The translations under genes and the position numbers were made by a program. The notes under the pieces are model-generated. The model ran no database searches, was not told the origin of the DNA, and saw only the letters and a list, made by a program, of their open reading frames with translations. From the NCBI GenBank assembly GCA_021736475.1, contig JAIPFV010000013.1, forward strand, positions 1-41,299: a stretch of 41,299 nt of DNA, given 5' to 3'. Positions 6,961-15,442 of the stretch are shown here, in pieces (position 1 is the stretch's first letter; every line of letters starts with the position of its first letter). The DNA is from Spirochaetia bacterium. Lineage in GTDB: Bacteria; Spirochaetota; Spirochaetia; DSM-16054; Sediminispirochaetaceae.

Positions 6961-9597
6961 TTATTCAAGCACATATGAAATGAGTGCGCCCGTGTCTACT
7001 ATTAAACTGACCTTTCCATCCGACATAATACTACATCCGGAAAGAGCTCGAATGTCTTTCATATATGAGGGTAGACTCTTAATTACTATTTGCCTGTAGC
7101 CGATAATCTCGTCGACTAGAATTGCAAGTTTATGGTCGCGGGCTTGGGCAACAATCACAATCCCCTCTTCAACCCGCTTTTTCTCCGTTTCAATCTGGAA
7201 AAAGTCGTACAACTTTACCACAGGGATAACCTCGTTCCGTAAATTGATAACCACATCTTCCGTACTAGTCTGGGTAATTTCCACCTCCGAGGCTTTATGA
7301 AACTGAATTACATCGGTAATCGGCAATGAATAGAGCTGTGGCCCAACAGTAAAGGTTATCCCATCAATAATAGCAAGGGTTAGGGGAATCTTCAGGACAA
7401 AAGTACTCCCCTCTCCTTCAACACTTTGAATATCGATCTTACCCCGGAGCTTCTCGACGTTCTTTTTAACAACATCCATTCCGACTCCACGACCGGAAAT
7501 TTCTGAAACCTTTTCTGCGGTTGAAAAGCCCGGCTCAAAAATCAGCTTCCATACATCTTCATCTTTCATCTCATCGGGATTCCCCTGGATAAGTCCCCGT
7601 TCCAGTGAACGGGCAATCAAAGCATCCCGCTTCAGCCCGCCGCCGTCATCCGCCACGGTAATCCAGATCTCATTCCCCTCGTACCCGGCACTGAGTTTTA
7701 CCGTACCGGTTTCCGGCTTTCCGGCGGCCTTTCTTTTGGCAGCAGATTCCACCCCGTGATCAAGGGCATTCCTAATAATGTGCACCAGGGGATCAGAGAT
7801 CTCCTCCATTACAGTGCGGTCCATCTCGGTGTCTTCACCGGTTATTTCCAGATTTATTGGTTTTTCGAATTTTTTGGACAAGTCCCGCACCAATCTCCGC
7901 ATTTTACTGAACAAGCCCTCCAGCGGAATCATCCGCATAGACATAGTTATTTCCTGCATCTCCCGCGAGATCTTAGATAAATAATTTGAAGCACGTTCAA
8001 AGTCCGGCAGATCATAGGGCTCAAGCTCAGGATTGTTAATAACCATTGACTCGGCGGTAATCATCTCACCCATCAAATCAAACAGTTTATCAAGTCTCTC
8101 TGTATCAACCCGGATGTCCCGCCGCTTAATTCGATAACTGGCAAACTGATCCTTCTTCTCCGGAACCTCTTTCCCCTGCTGTTCAAGGGCCTTCTCTATT
8201 TCGTCCTGTTTAGCTTCGCCCTGGTCTATCAAAATCTCGCCCAAACGCATCCGCTGCATATCCAGGGCCTGGTCAACAGCCTCCTGTGAGGCAATACCCA
8301 TTTCAACCAGCATATCACCGAGAGGTTTGTAGTCCCCCTCTTCTTTACTGGCAACCGCCTTTTCAGCACTCACGCTGCTGTCGGACAGCTCGCCCGGTAG
8401 GATTTCCCCTTTATGAACCCTTTGCAGGGTGGCATTTAGACCATCGATGCTCTGGAGCAGAAGATTTACTATCTGCGGGTCGGGGCTACGGGCACCCGTG
8501 CGCAGGGTGTCCAAAATCCCTTCAATCCCCATACACATTTTCTCAAGAATTGCAAAGCCGAAAAAGCCGGCATTTCCCTTGACGGTATGAATAGCCCGAA
8601 AAGCCTCTTCAATACCGGCAGTGTTGGTCGGGTCTTTCTCAAGCTCAAGCATGGTTTTTTCAGCGGTATCAACCAGGTCGGAGGTCTCTTCAACAAATTT
8701 TTGGATCATTTCCGGTGAAATAAGCTCTTCGGCGAAAGTTTTCTCAGGCTTAACCTGGCTCTCCGCAGCCCCTGGGGCGGCAGGCGTCCCCGATTTCTCC
8801 ACGGCTCCCGCTGTCTTTTCTTCCGCTGCTCCGGATTCTATCTTCTGCAGATAGGGCTCCAGCCGTGTGTCGATTTCGCTGGTATCTACCCGTCCCTCGT
8901 AAATAACTGCCTCGCCGCTGCTGGTATCCAGCCCTTCCGCCTGAGCCTCGATGTCGGATACCATCTGCTGCAGCACATCTCCGCCGTTCAGCAGTATATC
9001 AACAAGCTCTTCTTCGATTTCCAGTTCGCCCGTACGCATGGAATTCAGTACTGTCTCTAGACGGTGACTAAAGCCCTTAATTTTTGACAAGCCAATAAAC
9101 GAAGAAACGCCTTTGATAGTGTGCATTGAACGAAAAATATCATGAACAGTCTGTTCATCGTAGCTTTTCTCAAGGTCTAAAATACGCTCTTCAATATCAT
9201 CTAAGTGGTCATGGGCCTCGACTAAAAACGAAGAAAGAATCTCGCTATCCTCAATCGTCACTTCTTTTAAGTTTGCAGCCACCTGTTCTTTACTCTGCTG
9301 CGGGCCTTTTTTAGGTTCCCTAGCTTGCTCCTGCCCTTCCTCCGGAACCTCTTCCTCCGAAGCCGAACTTATAAGTGCAGATCCCAATTCCTGCAGCTGC
9401 TGCAGGTTTTCTTCGGAGGAACCCTGCAGCACTATCTCCTCAGCCGTTGTTACAATATTCTCTAATATCTGAGCAATTTGTTCATCTTCTACCCTAGTTT
9501 GCAGCGTTTCGGCTGTCTCTCTGATTTCCGCCACGGCCAGCAGGTCGCCATCTTCATACTGCCGAATGGCATTGCTCAGTTTTTGAAGCTCTTCCAT
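6961..9597 (-). CDS. cheA: Chemotaxis histidine kinase CheA with two HPt domains
   Basis: An 878-residue CheA, longer than the usual 650-700. An acidic, Gln-rich N-terminal stretch (1-110) precedes two phosphotransfer domains, each with an HTxKG box: His159 (FRSMHTIKG) and His337 (FRAIHTVKG). In place of an evident P2 domain there are two tandem ~24-residue repeats (about 426-475) of the form LGxxLxxxGxAxxxxxxxAL. The dimerisation helix, the ATPase domain (N-box IIRNALDHG near 607-615, G1 DDGGG 650-654, GRGVGMDVV) and a C-terminal CheW-like regulatory domain follow. It phosphorylates CheY and CheB in response to receptors. It is flanked by cheY (8 bp upstream) and cheR. A separate cheW is not in the window. 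Confidence 0.95.
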   Translation of the reverse strand: MEELQKLSNAIRQYEDGDLLAVAEIRETAETLQTRVEDEQIAQILENIVTTAEEIVLQGSSEENLQQLQELGSALISSASEEEVPEEGQEQAREPKKGPQQSKEQVAANLKEVTIEDSEILSSFLVEAHDHLDDIEERILDLEKSYDEQTVHDIFRSMHTIKGVSSFIGLSKIKGFSHRLETVLNSMRTGELEIEEELVDILLNGGDVLQQMVSDIEAQAEGLDTSSGEAVIYEGRVDTSEIDTRLEPYLQKIESGAAEEKTAGAVEKSGTPAAPGAAESQVKPEKTFAEELISPEMIQKFVEETSDLVDTAEKTMLELEKDPTNTAGIEEAFRAIHTVKGNAGFFGFAILEKMCMGIEGILDTLRTGARSPDPQIVNLLLQSIDGLNATLQRVHKGEILPGELSDSSVSAEKAVASKEEGDYKPLGDMLVEMGIASQEAVDQALDMQRMRLGEILIDQGEAKQDEIEKALEQQGKEVPEKKDQFASYRIKRRDIRVDTERLDKLFDLMGEMITAESMVINNPELEPYDLPDFERASNYLSKISREMQEITMSMRMIPLEGLFSKMRRLVRDLSKKFEKPINLEITGEDTEMDRTVMEEISDPLVHIIRNALDHGVESAAKRKAAGKPETGTVKLSAGYEGNEIWITVADDGGGLKRDALIARSLERGLIQGNPDEMKDEDVWKLIFEPGFSTAEKVSEISGRGVGMDVVKKNVEKLRGKIDIQSVEGEGSTFVLKIPLTLAIIDGITFTVGPQLYSLPITDVIQFHKASEVEITQTSTEDVVINLRNEVIPVVKLYDFFQIETEKKRVEEGIVIVAQARDHKLAILVDEIIGYRQIVIKSLPSYMKDIRALSGCSIMSDGKVSLIVDTGALISYVLE

Positions 9598-9605
9598 ATG
9601 TATTC

Positions 9606-9974
9606 CTATTGTTTTACCAACATTTTTACGACCTTCGCAAGGGAAGGGGCTTCAAAGGGTTTCACGATCCACCCATTGACCCCCAATTCTTTTCCAACCT
9701 GCTTTTTTTGAGCCGCGCTTTCGGTAGTTAAAAATACCACCGGTATATGCGAGTACTCCGGCTTCTGCTTGAGTGCCTCTACAAATTGAAAGCCGTCCAT
9801 CACCGGCATATTCACATCGACGATGCAAAGTGAAACTTCACACTTTCCGCACTGATCAAGTGCCACCTGTCCATTCTCGGCTTCAATAATCTCGAACCCT
9901 TCAGGTTCAAGCGCCTTTTTTACGAGTTTTCTAATTGTAACTGAATCATCGACACATAATATTTGCTTGCCCAT
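9606..9974 (-). CDS. cheY: Chemotaxis response regulator CheY (upstream copy)
   Basis: A 122-residue receiver domain with Asp9-Asp10 (CVDDS), phosphoacceptor Asp53 (CIVDVNMPVMDG), Thr of FLTTES and Lys of WIVKPFEAP. It is located between the MCP gene and cheA, 8 bp ahead of cheA. It has the compact form of a motor or MCP-pathway CheY and is more CheY-typical than the third receiver at 3302-3712. Start context: AGGAG-like bases precede the ATG. Confidence 0.92.
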   Translation of the reverse strand: MGKQILCVDDSVTIRKLVKKALEPEGFEIIEAENGQVALDQCGKCEVSLCIVDVNMPVMDGFQFVEALKQKPEYSHIPVVFLTTESAAQKKQVGKELGVNGWIVKPFEAPSLAKVVKMLVKQ

Positions 9975-9995
9975 GCATATGCTCCTTTTATTTTT

Positions 9996-11282
9996 TTAGA
10001 ATAAGGTTATATCTCCGTTCAACTCTTTTTTCTGCGTATCTGAATCTTCAGTTCCTTCCACCATAGCCTCATCAATTTCATGACCGAAGGCCTGCCACTC
10101 CTCTCGGGTAGTAAAAAAGGTCTTGAGCAGCCGCCTTACCTCGTCTGCCTGCTGCTCTATCTCGGCTTGGCTCAGCTGCACCTTTTCTGCAGAAAAATCG
10201 GTCCCCTCCTGGGCGAGGGTTTCAAAAAGCTGAACCATATGCTGCAAGATCTGACGAACACTATCCTGGTACTGTAAATGAACTGTAACATCATTAATAT
10301 TCTTGGTGACCGAAGAGGAGAGTTTTTGGGACTCTTCAATTACCTCCGAAACCTGGTCTATCTGCGGGGTTAACTGCTCAATTACGGAGGCATGCTTTTC
10401 ACCGCTCCGTGCCAGTTTCTCCACAGCATTCTGCAGACGCTCACCATAGGTTCCGATTGAATCCTTAACCGTATGCACAGAGCTCTCTATGGTAGTGCTA
10501 ATCTCATCGGCAATCTTCATGGTACTTTTCGCCAGGCCCTGTACTTCCGAGGCAATTACCGCGAACCCTCGTCCTGCCTGCCCCGCCCTGGCCGCTTCGA
10601 TCGAAGCGTTAATGGCCAAGACGTTAGTGCGTTCCGATAAATCGGTAATAGTGTCGGTAAACTGGTCTACCGATTTCATCGTCTTCTCGATCATTTCAAG
10701 TTCGCCAATATAGTCGTCACGAATTATTTTAAACTCTTGGATCAGCTGCTCAATTCTCCGGAGCTCCTCTTCCATCCGAACCGACTGAACCCGAAGACCT
10801 CCCTCTTCAGAGGTAAGCTGCCCAAATACCCGTTGTATAAGGTCATCGACATCTTTGCTCCAGTCGCCAATGCTGTACACATGATTAGTTAGCTCAAGAG
10901 TTGCAGTTTCTGTCTTATCGACAATTACCTTTGACAAAATTTTCTCGGCGTCTGTTGCTTCAGCTATTTTCCGGCACTGTACGGCAAACTTATGGAGGTA
11001 TTCGTCCTTCTCCCTTACATCCGCCTTAAGCTCTTGAATCTGAACCTCTAATTGCTGAAGTTCTGTCTGCAGCAGTTGATTTTCCTGGGTAAGCTTATCC
11101 ACATGTGTCTCATTCTGTTCCGCCTGAATTGAAGATTCAGGCTTCAGACGAACAAGCAGTATGACCAGTAGTGCCACTGCAACTAAAACAGCCCCGTAAA
11201 TATAGGCACTATTCCCCGTTATCAAGTTGCCAGCAAGCAACACTATTACGAGGGCACCCCCCACTACACTTAACTTTTGCAT
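9996..11282 (-). CDS. Methyl-accepting chemotaxis protein without sensor domain
   Basis: About 428 residues. Two adjacent hydrophobic helices at the N-terminus (residues ~7-22 and ~28-46) are separated by only a few residues, so there is no periplasmic ligand domain and no recognisable HAMP. A coiled-coil stretch (60-110) leads to the cytoplasmic signalling domain, whose hairpin tip is clear: [19 protein letters not shown] followed by [11 protein letters not shown] (about 217-248). The ATG at 11282 is preferred (GAGGG six bases upstream) over a TTG one codon earlier. It is the first gene of the che run. The architecture suggests sensing of an internal or membrane-borne state, or an adaptor-like receptor; no ligand can be inferred. 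Confidence 0.88.
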   Translation of the reverse strand: MQKLSVVGGALVIVLLAGNLITGNSAYIYGAVLVAVALLVILLVRLKPESSIQAEQNETHVDKLTQENQLLQTELQQLEVQIQELKADVREKDEYLHKFAVQCRKIAEATDAEKILSKVIVDKTETATLELTNHVYSIGDWSKDVDDLIQRVFGQLTSEEGGLRVQSVRMEEELRRIEQLIQEFKIIRDDYIGELEMIEKTMKSVDQFTDTITDLSERTNVLAINASIEAARAGQAGRGFAVIASEVQGLAKSTMKIADEISTTIESSVHTVKDSIGTYGERLQNAVEKLARSGEKHASVIEQLTPQIDQVSEVIEESQKLSSSVTKNINDVTVHLQYQDSVRQILQHMVQLFETLAQEGTDFSAEKVQLSQAEIEQQADEVRRLLKTFFTTREEWQAFGHEIDEAMVEGTEDSDTQKKELNGDITLF

Positions 11283-11373
11283 CAATAACCCTCATACTTT
11301 TCTCAACACCAATTATTTTAGATAATAGCTTAAATTGCAAATTTAAAAATAATAATATAAAAATTCCGGTAGA

Positions 11374-11442
11374 CTATTCAGAAAATAGCCGCATCCGGCT
11401 ATTTTCGTCGTTTCGGTTGCCGCGGAGCGGCATGGGAAACTA
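11374..11442 (+). repeat. Two-hairpin intergenic repeat, copy 2
   Basis: Hairpin 1 is AAAATAGCCG (11382-11391), a 4-nt loop, and CGGCTATTTT (11396-11405). Hairpin 2 runs from GTTTC (11410-11414) through inner stem GCCGC/GCGGC to GAAAC (11436-11440). Over the 61-bp core it differs from copy 3 at six positions. It lies between the histidine kinase gene and the MCP gene, so it would be transcribed in any message running through this junction. Confidence 0.92.
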
Positions 11443-11445
11443 GGC

Positions 11446-12345
11446 TCAATATTCAAATGGAATCTGGAGGGTTACCCGGGTATAGGAGTTCTCCTCCGAC
11501 TCAATCCACATTCTTCCACCAAATTGTTTGGTAATAAAGTAGGCTTTGGTCAACCCAAACCCGCCGCCGTAGCTCTTTTTGTGCAGTACATTGGCGGCAC
11601 GCATACCAAAATTTACCACACTCTCAATACTATCCTCGGGAATTCCTCGTCCGTTATCTTCCACAACTATCCACAAGTGCTCTTGGTCCTGATAAATTCC
11701 GGACAAAATGTTTCCCCCCGGATCGGTGTATTTACGGGCATTGGCTATCAGGTCCCGCAGCACGTCCTTTACCAGCAAGGGCATGCGTATAAGACCATCT
11801 GAGGCAGCATCAAACTGCAGATCGACAAAGTAGTTATAGCGGTTTTTAAGAGCGATATTCTCTACAATTTTGTAAACCCCGCGGCTATTTTGCTCTACCG
11901 CCTTCAAAAAGGCCATAAAATCATCGTAGAGTTCGGTGGGGGAAAAGTCGATCCAGCTAGAAGGGCCAAGCTCATTGCGCCGTACAATCTCATCCAAGCG
12001 AATATCTAAAATTGAAACAATTTTTTCAATCGCCTCAACTATCTCCCGTACTTGCCTCTCAGTGCCCTCCGGCGGTTTAGTAGTTGTACTGTATACATCC
12101 GTCAGTACTTTCGAATGCAGCTCTGCAATTTTTTCGGCATCCTGTTCTCCAATCGCCTGCTTCTTGACTAGTAAAGCCAATTCCTGAACCGAACCATACG
12201 AATTGAGCAGTATCTTCTCGTCCTGCAGCAGCTCCGATAAACATAAAAAATTGTATTGCAGAACATTCAACACATTGAGCACGCTGTGGTTATTCAACAT
12301 GTGCCCATGCTGTTCATCAACCTTGAGTTGTCTAGTAATTTCCAC
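11446..12345 (-). CDS. Sensor histidine kinase-like ATPase, soluble
   Basis: A protein of about 299 residues with a C-terminal HATPase domain: N-box LRDLIANARKYTDPGG, G1 box VEDNGRGIP, and G2 GGGFGLTKAY, ending in a strand pair with WIESEENSYTRVTLQIPFEY. The N-terminal 100 residues are helical and include a His-rich segment (HGHMLNNHSVLNVLNVL) that could hold the phosphoacceptor, but no canonical H-box is evident. There is no transmembrane segment and no PAS or receiver domain. The start is GTG at 12345, with AGAGG five bases upstream; a GTG at 12351 is possible. It has its own consensus-like promoter and precedes the chemotaxis genes, so it may pair with one of the stand-alone receivers. Confidence 0.8.
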   Translation of the reverse strand: MEITRQLKVDEQHGHMLNNHSVLNVLNVLQYNFLCLSELLQDEKILLNSYGSVQELALLVKKQAIGEQDAEKIAELHSKVLTDVYSTTTKPPEGTERQVREIVEAIEKIVSILDIRLDEIVRRNELGPSSWIDFSPTELYDDFMAFLKAVEQNSRGVYKIVENIALKNRYNYFVDLQFDAASDGLIRMPLLVKDVLRDLIANARKYTDPGGNILSGIYQDQEHLWIVVEDNGRGIPEDSIESVVNFGMRAANVLHKKSYGGGFGLTKAYFITKQFGGRMWIESEENSYTRVTLQIPFEY

Positions 12346-12388
12346 GACCACCTCTGATTTTTTTGTAGATTATTGGCTTAATGAACAA

Positions 12389-12417
12389 ATTATAGCGTAT
12401 TATTAATCACTTATCAA
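12389..12417 (-). promoter_or_regulatory. Predicted sigma70-type promoter for histidine kinase/chemotaxis genes
   Basis: On the minus strand, TTGATA (complement of 12412-12417) and a perfect TATAAT (complement of 12389-12394) are separated by 17 bp. The start of transcription would be near 12382, about 37 bases before the GTG start of the kinase gene. It lies in the gap after the EIIA gene, separating the V-ATPase operon from the chemotaxis cluster. Confidence 0.7.
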
Positions 12418-12434
12418 AGGGATCTTTACGAATT

Positions 12435-12887
12435 TTAATCTTCTTCGGTCAAAAGTTCGGCCACCTCTTCCGGACTTTGCGCCCGCAGCAGCATTTTACA
12501 GAAGGTTTTCGACTGGGTAATGCGGGCAATTTCCGAAAGTGCTTCGATATGGGGACCCGACTGGTTAGGGGGAGCCAGCATAAGGAAGAAGAGATTGCTG
12601 GGGTTCCCATCCAAAGCTCTGAAATCAATCCCTTCCGGGGCAATTCCAATTGCCAAAGTAAGAGTAGAAACGGTATCGGTTTTCGCATGGGGTACGGCAA
12701 TACCCGCCTCTAGGCCGGTACTGCCCTTGGCTTCACGGGCTAACAGTGCATCGTAGGCAGCGTCAAAATCATTCAGCTTCCCGGCATCGACAAGAACCTG
12801 CAGAAGTTCGCGGATAACCGCCTGTTTGGACTTGGATTCCAGGGGTACCTTTATTATTTCGGGCTTTACAAGGTCTACTAATGCCAT
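12435..12887 (-). CDS. ptsN: PTS EIIA domain protein (nitrogen/fructose type)
   Basis: A 150-residue stand-alone EIIA domain of the PtsN/fructose family, with phosphorylatable His67 in AGIAVPHAKTD and the conserved IDFRALDGNP and LFFLMLAPPNQSGPHIEAL segments. With no attached transporter domains it is probably regulatory, as EIIA-Ntr proteins are. It is the last gene of the V-ATPase operon, 15 bp after the universal stress protein gene, with GGAG seven bases before the ATG. Joint expression with the ATPase suggests a link between PTS phosphorylation state and ion pumping, but that is inference. Confidence 0.88.
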   Translation of the reverse strand: MALVDLVKPEIIKVPLESKSKQAVIRELLQVLVDAGKLNDFDAAYDALLAREAKGSTGLEAGIAVPHAKTDTVSTLTLAIGIAPEGIDFRALDGNPSNLFFLMLAPPNQSGPHIEALSEIARITQSKTFCKMLLRAQSPEEVAELLTEED

Positions 12888-12902
12888 TTTTTTACTCCAT
12901 TT

Positions 12903-13394
12903 TTATTCAGGCAGGGCATCGTACAGATCCCACACTCGCTCTTCATCTTTTACCATAAGAACCGAACAGTGCACAAGCCGCATAGCTCGTTCAGTCTCAT
13001 GATAAAATTCATCCCTACGGCTGCGTACATGTGAAAGCTCGCCAATCAGCAGCACATCGGCATCTATCTCTTCGGCGTATTTTTTAATCTCCTGGTGCAC
13101 CGTACCGCTGCGCTTTTCCAGGGCTGCGGTTACTCCTTTACGGCTCGAAAGTTTATCAACATGTTTGAGATAGCGTTCGGCATCGGATTCCAAATCATGA
13201 TGATACTCTTCCTCTTCGGAATCGAGAAAAATCCGCGCTTTTACCAGGTCGTTCAGCGCACGGGTATTGATAACGTACAGTGCGTGCAAATCAGCACCGG
13301 TGGATTTGGCCAAGCACACCGCGTATTGCGCAGCTGTGATAGCCTCCTCGGTGCCGTCCACATATATCAGTATTCTACGTATCGGCCCTTCCAT
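12903..13394 (-). CDS. Universal stress protein (UspA family)
   Basis: A 163-residue Usp domain: IRRILIYVDGTEEAITAAQYA at the N-terminus, LHALYVIN, a charged middle helix, and DADVLLIGELS. The ATP-binding GxxGxxxxxxxxxGS motif of ATP-type Usps is not present (the corresponding segment reads GELSHVRSRRDEFYHETERAMR), so it is probably of the non-ATP-binding type. Its start lies inside the 3' end of the V-ATPase subunit D gene (20 bp overlap), with GGAGGAG four bases before the ATG, which indicates translational coupling. Its role with the ATPase is unknown. Confidence 0.83.
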   Translation of the reverse strand: MEGPIRRILIYVDGTEEAITAAQYAVCLAKSTGADLHALYVINTRALNDLVKARIFLDSEEEEYHHDLESDAERYLKHVDKLSSRKGVTAALEKRSGTVHQEIKKYAEEIDADVLLIGELSHVRSRRDEFYHETERAMRLVHCSVLMVKDEERVWDLYDALPE

Positions 13395-14022
13395 GGCGCT
13401 CCTCCTCCTTTTTTTCGAGTCGGTCCTTAACCATTTTCATCAATACAAACATATCCCGCTCGTTCTCCTCCAGCCGGTTATTGATGTATGCAACAGTCTC
13501 TTTCAGGTCCGGGATGGCGATCTTCTCCAGAGCGTTTACCTTCCGAATTGTCTTTTTTACCTCTAAAGCTAAACGCATGATAGAGACTTTCAGCTCCGCC
13601 AGCCTTCCCATCATCTCCAGGGCTTGCTGAAACTCCTGCAATGCCCCGTCTACCCAATAGCTGGTATCGGAGGGGCTGAAATAGGGGGGATGCTCGGAAA
13701 AATTGGTGTCCACCACCGGCAACTGCACTCCCATCACCCTACGCTGCTTTATCTTTATGCTGGATTCAATATTTATAACCCGGCTGATGTTGGCAACCTT
13801 TAATTTACCCATATCGATGCTGGCCTGTTTGAGGGCCGCATAGGCCTCGGCCAGAGCTTTCTCAACCCGGCTCTGATAATCAACTGCCTGGTCAACCAGG
13901 TTCAGCAGCTCCAATATCAGAATATTGCGCTTCTGATCCAGCAGTTCGTAGCCCAGCTCGGCAAATTTAAGCTCGTCTTTCAGCTTGAGAAGACTGGATT
14001 TTGTCGGCGCTACATTACGCAT
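13375..14022 (-). CDS. atpD: V-type ATP synthase subunit D (central stalk)
   Basis: A 215-residue subunit D (NtpD): the two long N- and C-terminal helices that form the rotor shaft inside the A3B3 head. The N-terminus NVAPTKSSLLKLKDEL and ELLDQKRNILILELL are typical, as is the C-terminal RKVNALEKIAIPDLKETVAYINNRLEE stretch. It couples nucleotide turnover to ring rotation. It follows subunit B by 22 bp and overlaps the stress-protein gene downstream. Confidence 0.93.
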   Translation of the reverse strand: MRNVAPTKSSLLKLKDELKFAELGYELLDQKRNILILELLNLVDQAVDYQSRVEKALAEAYAALKQASIDMGKLKVANISRVINIESSIKIKQRRVMGVQLPVVDTNFSEHPPYFSPSDTSYWVDGALQEFQQALEMMGRLAELKVSIMRLALEVKKTIRKVNALEKIAIPDLKETVAYINNRLEENERDMFVLMKMVKDRLEKKEEERHGRADT

Positions 14023-14044
14023 ACTCGTATATCCCTAACCTTGT

Positions 14045-15442
14045 TTAGCCTTCGTAGTATTTTTCCAGTTCTTCATCGGTGACCCTGTGCAGCTCCTCTG
14101 CCGGCAGCTTCCGCAGTACTTCCCACCCAAGATTCAAAGTCTCTTCAATGGTACGGTCCTCATCTACCGCCTGGGAAACAAACTGTCGCTCAAAGGCCTC
14201 ACCGAATTCCATGTATTTATGATCGAGGGGAGTCAGCTCTTCCTCCCCAATAACTGAAGCCAGATTACGCACATCCTTCACGTAACTGTACGCGGCAAAC
14301 AGCTGGCTGGCTAAGTGAGGATGATCTTCGCGGGTCATGTCCCCGCCAATACCGTCTTTCATCAGGCGGGAAAGCGAGGGCAGTCCTGCAACCGGCGGAT
14401 ATATATTACGACCATTCATTTCCCGTTCAAATACAATCTGCCCCTCGGTGATGTAACCGGTCAGGTCGGGGATCGGATGGCTGATATCATCGTTCGGCAT
14501 GGTGAGTATCGGAAGCTGAGTAATAGATCCGGAACGTCCCTCTATCATCCCGGAGCGTTCATAAATTTCGGCCAAGTCGGAATAAAGATAACCCGGATAA
14601 CCCTTTCGGGAGGGTATTTCCCCGCGAAGGGTGGAAATCTCCCGCAGAGATTCGCAGTAATTGGCCATGTCGGTTAAAATAACCAAAACGTGCATTCCCT
14701 TGTCAAAAGCCAAATACTCAGCCAGGGTCAAGGCCGAACGGGGAGTTATCAGCCTTTCTATAGACGGATCATCCGCCAGAGAAAGAAACAGGGCCACATT
14801 TTCAAGCACCCCGGAACTCTCGAAGGAGTCGATAAAATAGCGGGCGACATCGTGCTTTACCCCCATAGCGGCGAATACAACAGCGAAATTACTCTCCCCC
14901 CCGCGAATCTTTGCCTGGCGGGTAATCTGGGCCGCCAACTCGTTGTGGGGCAGCCCGTTGCCGGAGAAAATGGGCAGCTTTTGCCCTCGGATAAGGGTAT
15001 TCATCCCGTCAATAACCGAAATGCCGGTCTGGATAAAATCACGGGGATACAAGCGGGCGGTCGGATTAACCGGCAAGCCATTTACGTCCCGCTCCTCCTC
15101 GCCCACCGGCGCCGGACCATCATCTATCGGTACACCCAGGCCGTTAAAAACCCGCCCGAGCATCCCCTCGCTCACTTCCAGCGAAAGGGGTTCACCCCGA
15201 AAACGAACCCGTGTAGTGGGCATAGTAAGCTCGGTGGTACCCTCAAATACCTGCACCACAACCGCATCCTCGGAAGTGTCCAGCACCTGCCCCAAACGGA
15301 CATGCCCGGTTTTATCAACTACCTCCACTAATTCCTGATACCCCACCGGATGGGTTTTACGTACATAAACCAGGGGGCCGTCGATCTTATCTACCCCCAC
15401 ATACTCGCGGCCCGCTAACAGGCTTCTATCACTACTCTTCAT
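14045..15442 (-). CDS. atpB: V-type ATP synthase subunit B (regulatory nucleotide-binding subunit)
   Basis: A 465-residue non-catalytic head subunit. Family segments in order: [51 protein letters not shown] (in place of a functional P-loop), [43 protein letters not shown], and [30 protein letters not shown]. It alternates with subunit A to form the A3B3 hexamer. The ATG at 15442 has GGAG seven bases upstream and overlaps the end of subunit A by 11 bp. Confidence 0.96.
   Translation of the reverse strand: MKSSDRSLLAGREYVGVDKIDGPLVYVRKTHPVGYQELVEVVDKTGHVRLGQVLDTSEDAVVVQVFEGTTELTMPTTRVRFRGEPLSLEVSEGMLGRVFNGLGVPIDDGPAPVGEEERDVNGLPVNPTARLYPRDFIQTGISVIDGMNTLIRGQKLPIFSGNGLPHNELAAQITRQAKIRGGESNFAVVFAAMGVKHDVARYFIDSFESSGVLENVALFLSLADDPSIERLITPRSALTLAEYLAFDKGMHVLVILTDMANYCESLREISTLRGEIPSRKGYPGYLYSDLAEIYERSGMIEGRSGSITQLPILTMPNDDISHPIPDLTGYITEGQIVFEREMNGRNIYPPVAGLPSLSRLMKDGIGGDMTREDHPHLASQLFAAYSYVKDVRNLASVIGEEELTPLDHKYMEFGEAFERQFVSQAVDEDRTIEETLNLGWEVLRKLPAEELHRVTDEELEKYYEG

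Noticed and set aside
13095..13566. Plus-strand frames across the Usp/subunit D junction
   Set aside because: Antisense to two overlapping genes with good ribosome sites; no coding features.
14690..15331. 213-codon plus-strand frame opposite V-ATPase subunit B
   Set aside because: Antisense shadow of a conserved gene; no start signal or recognisable domain.
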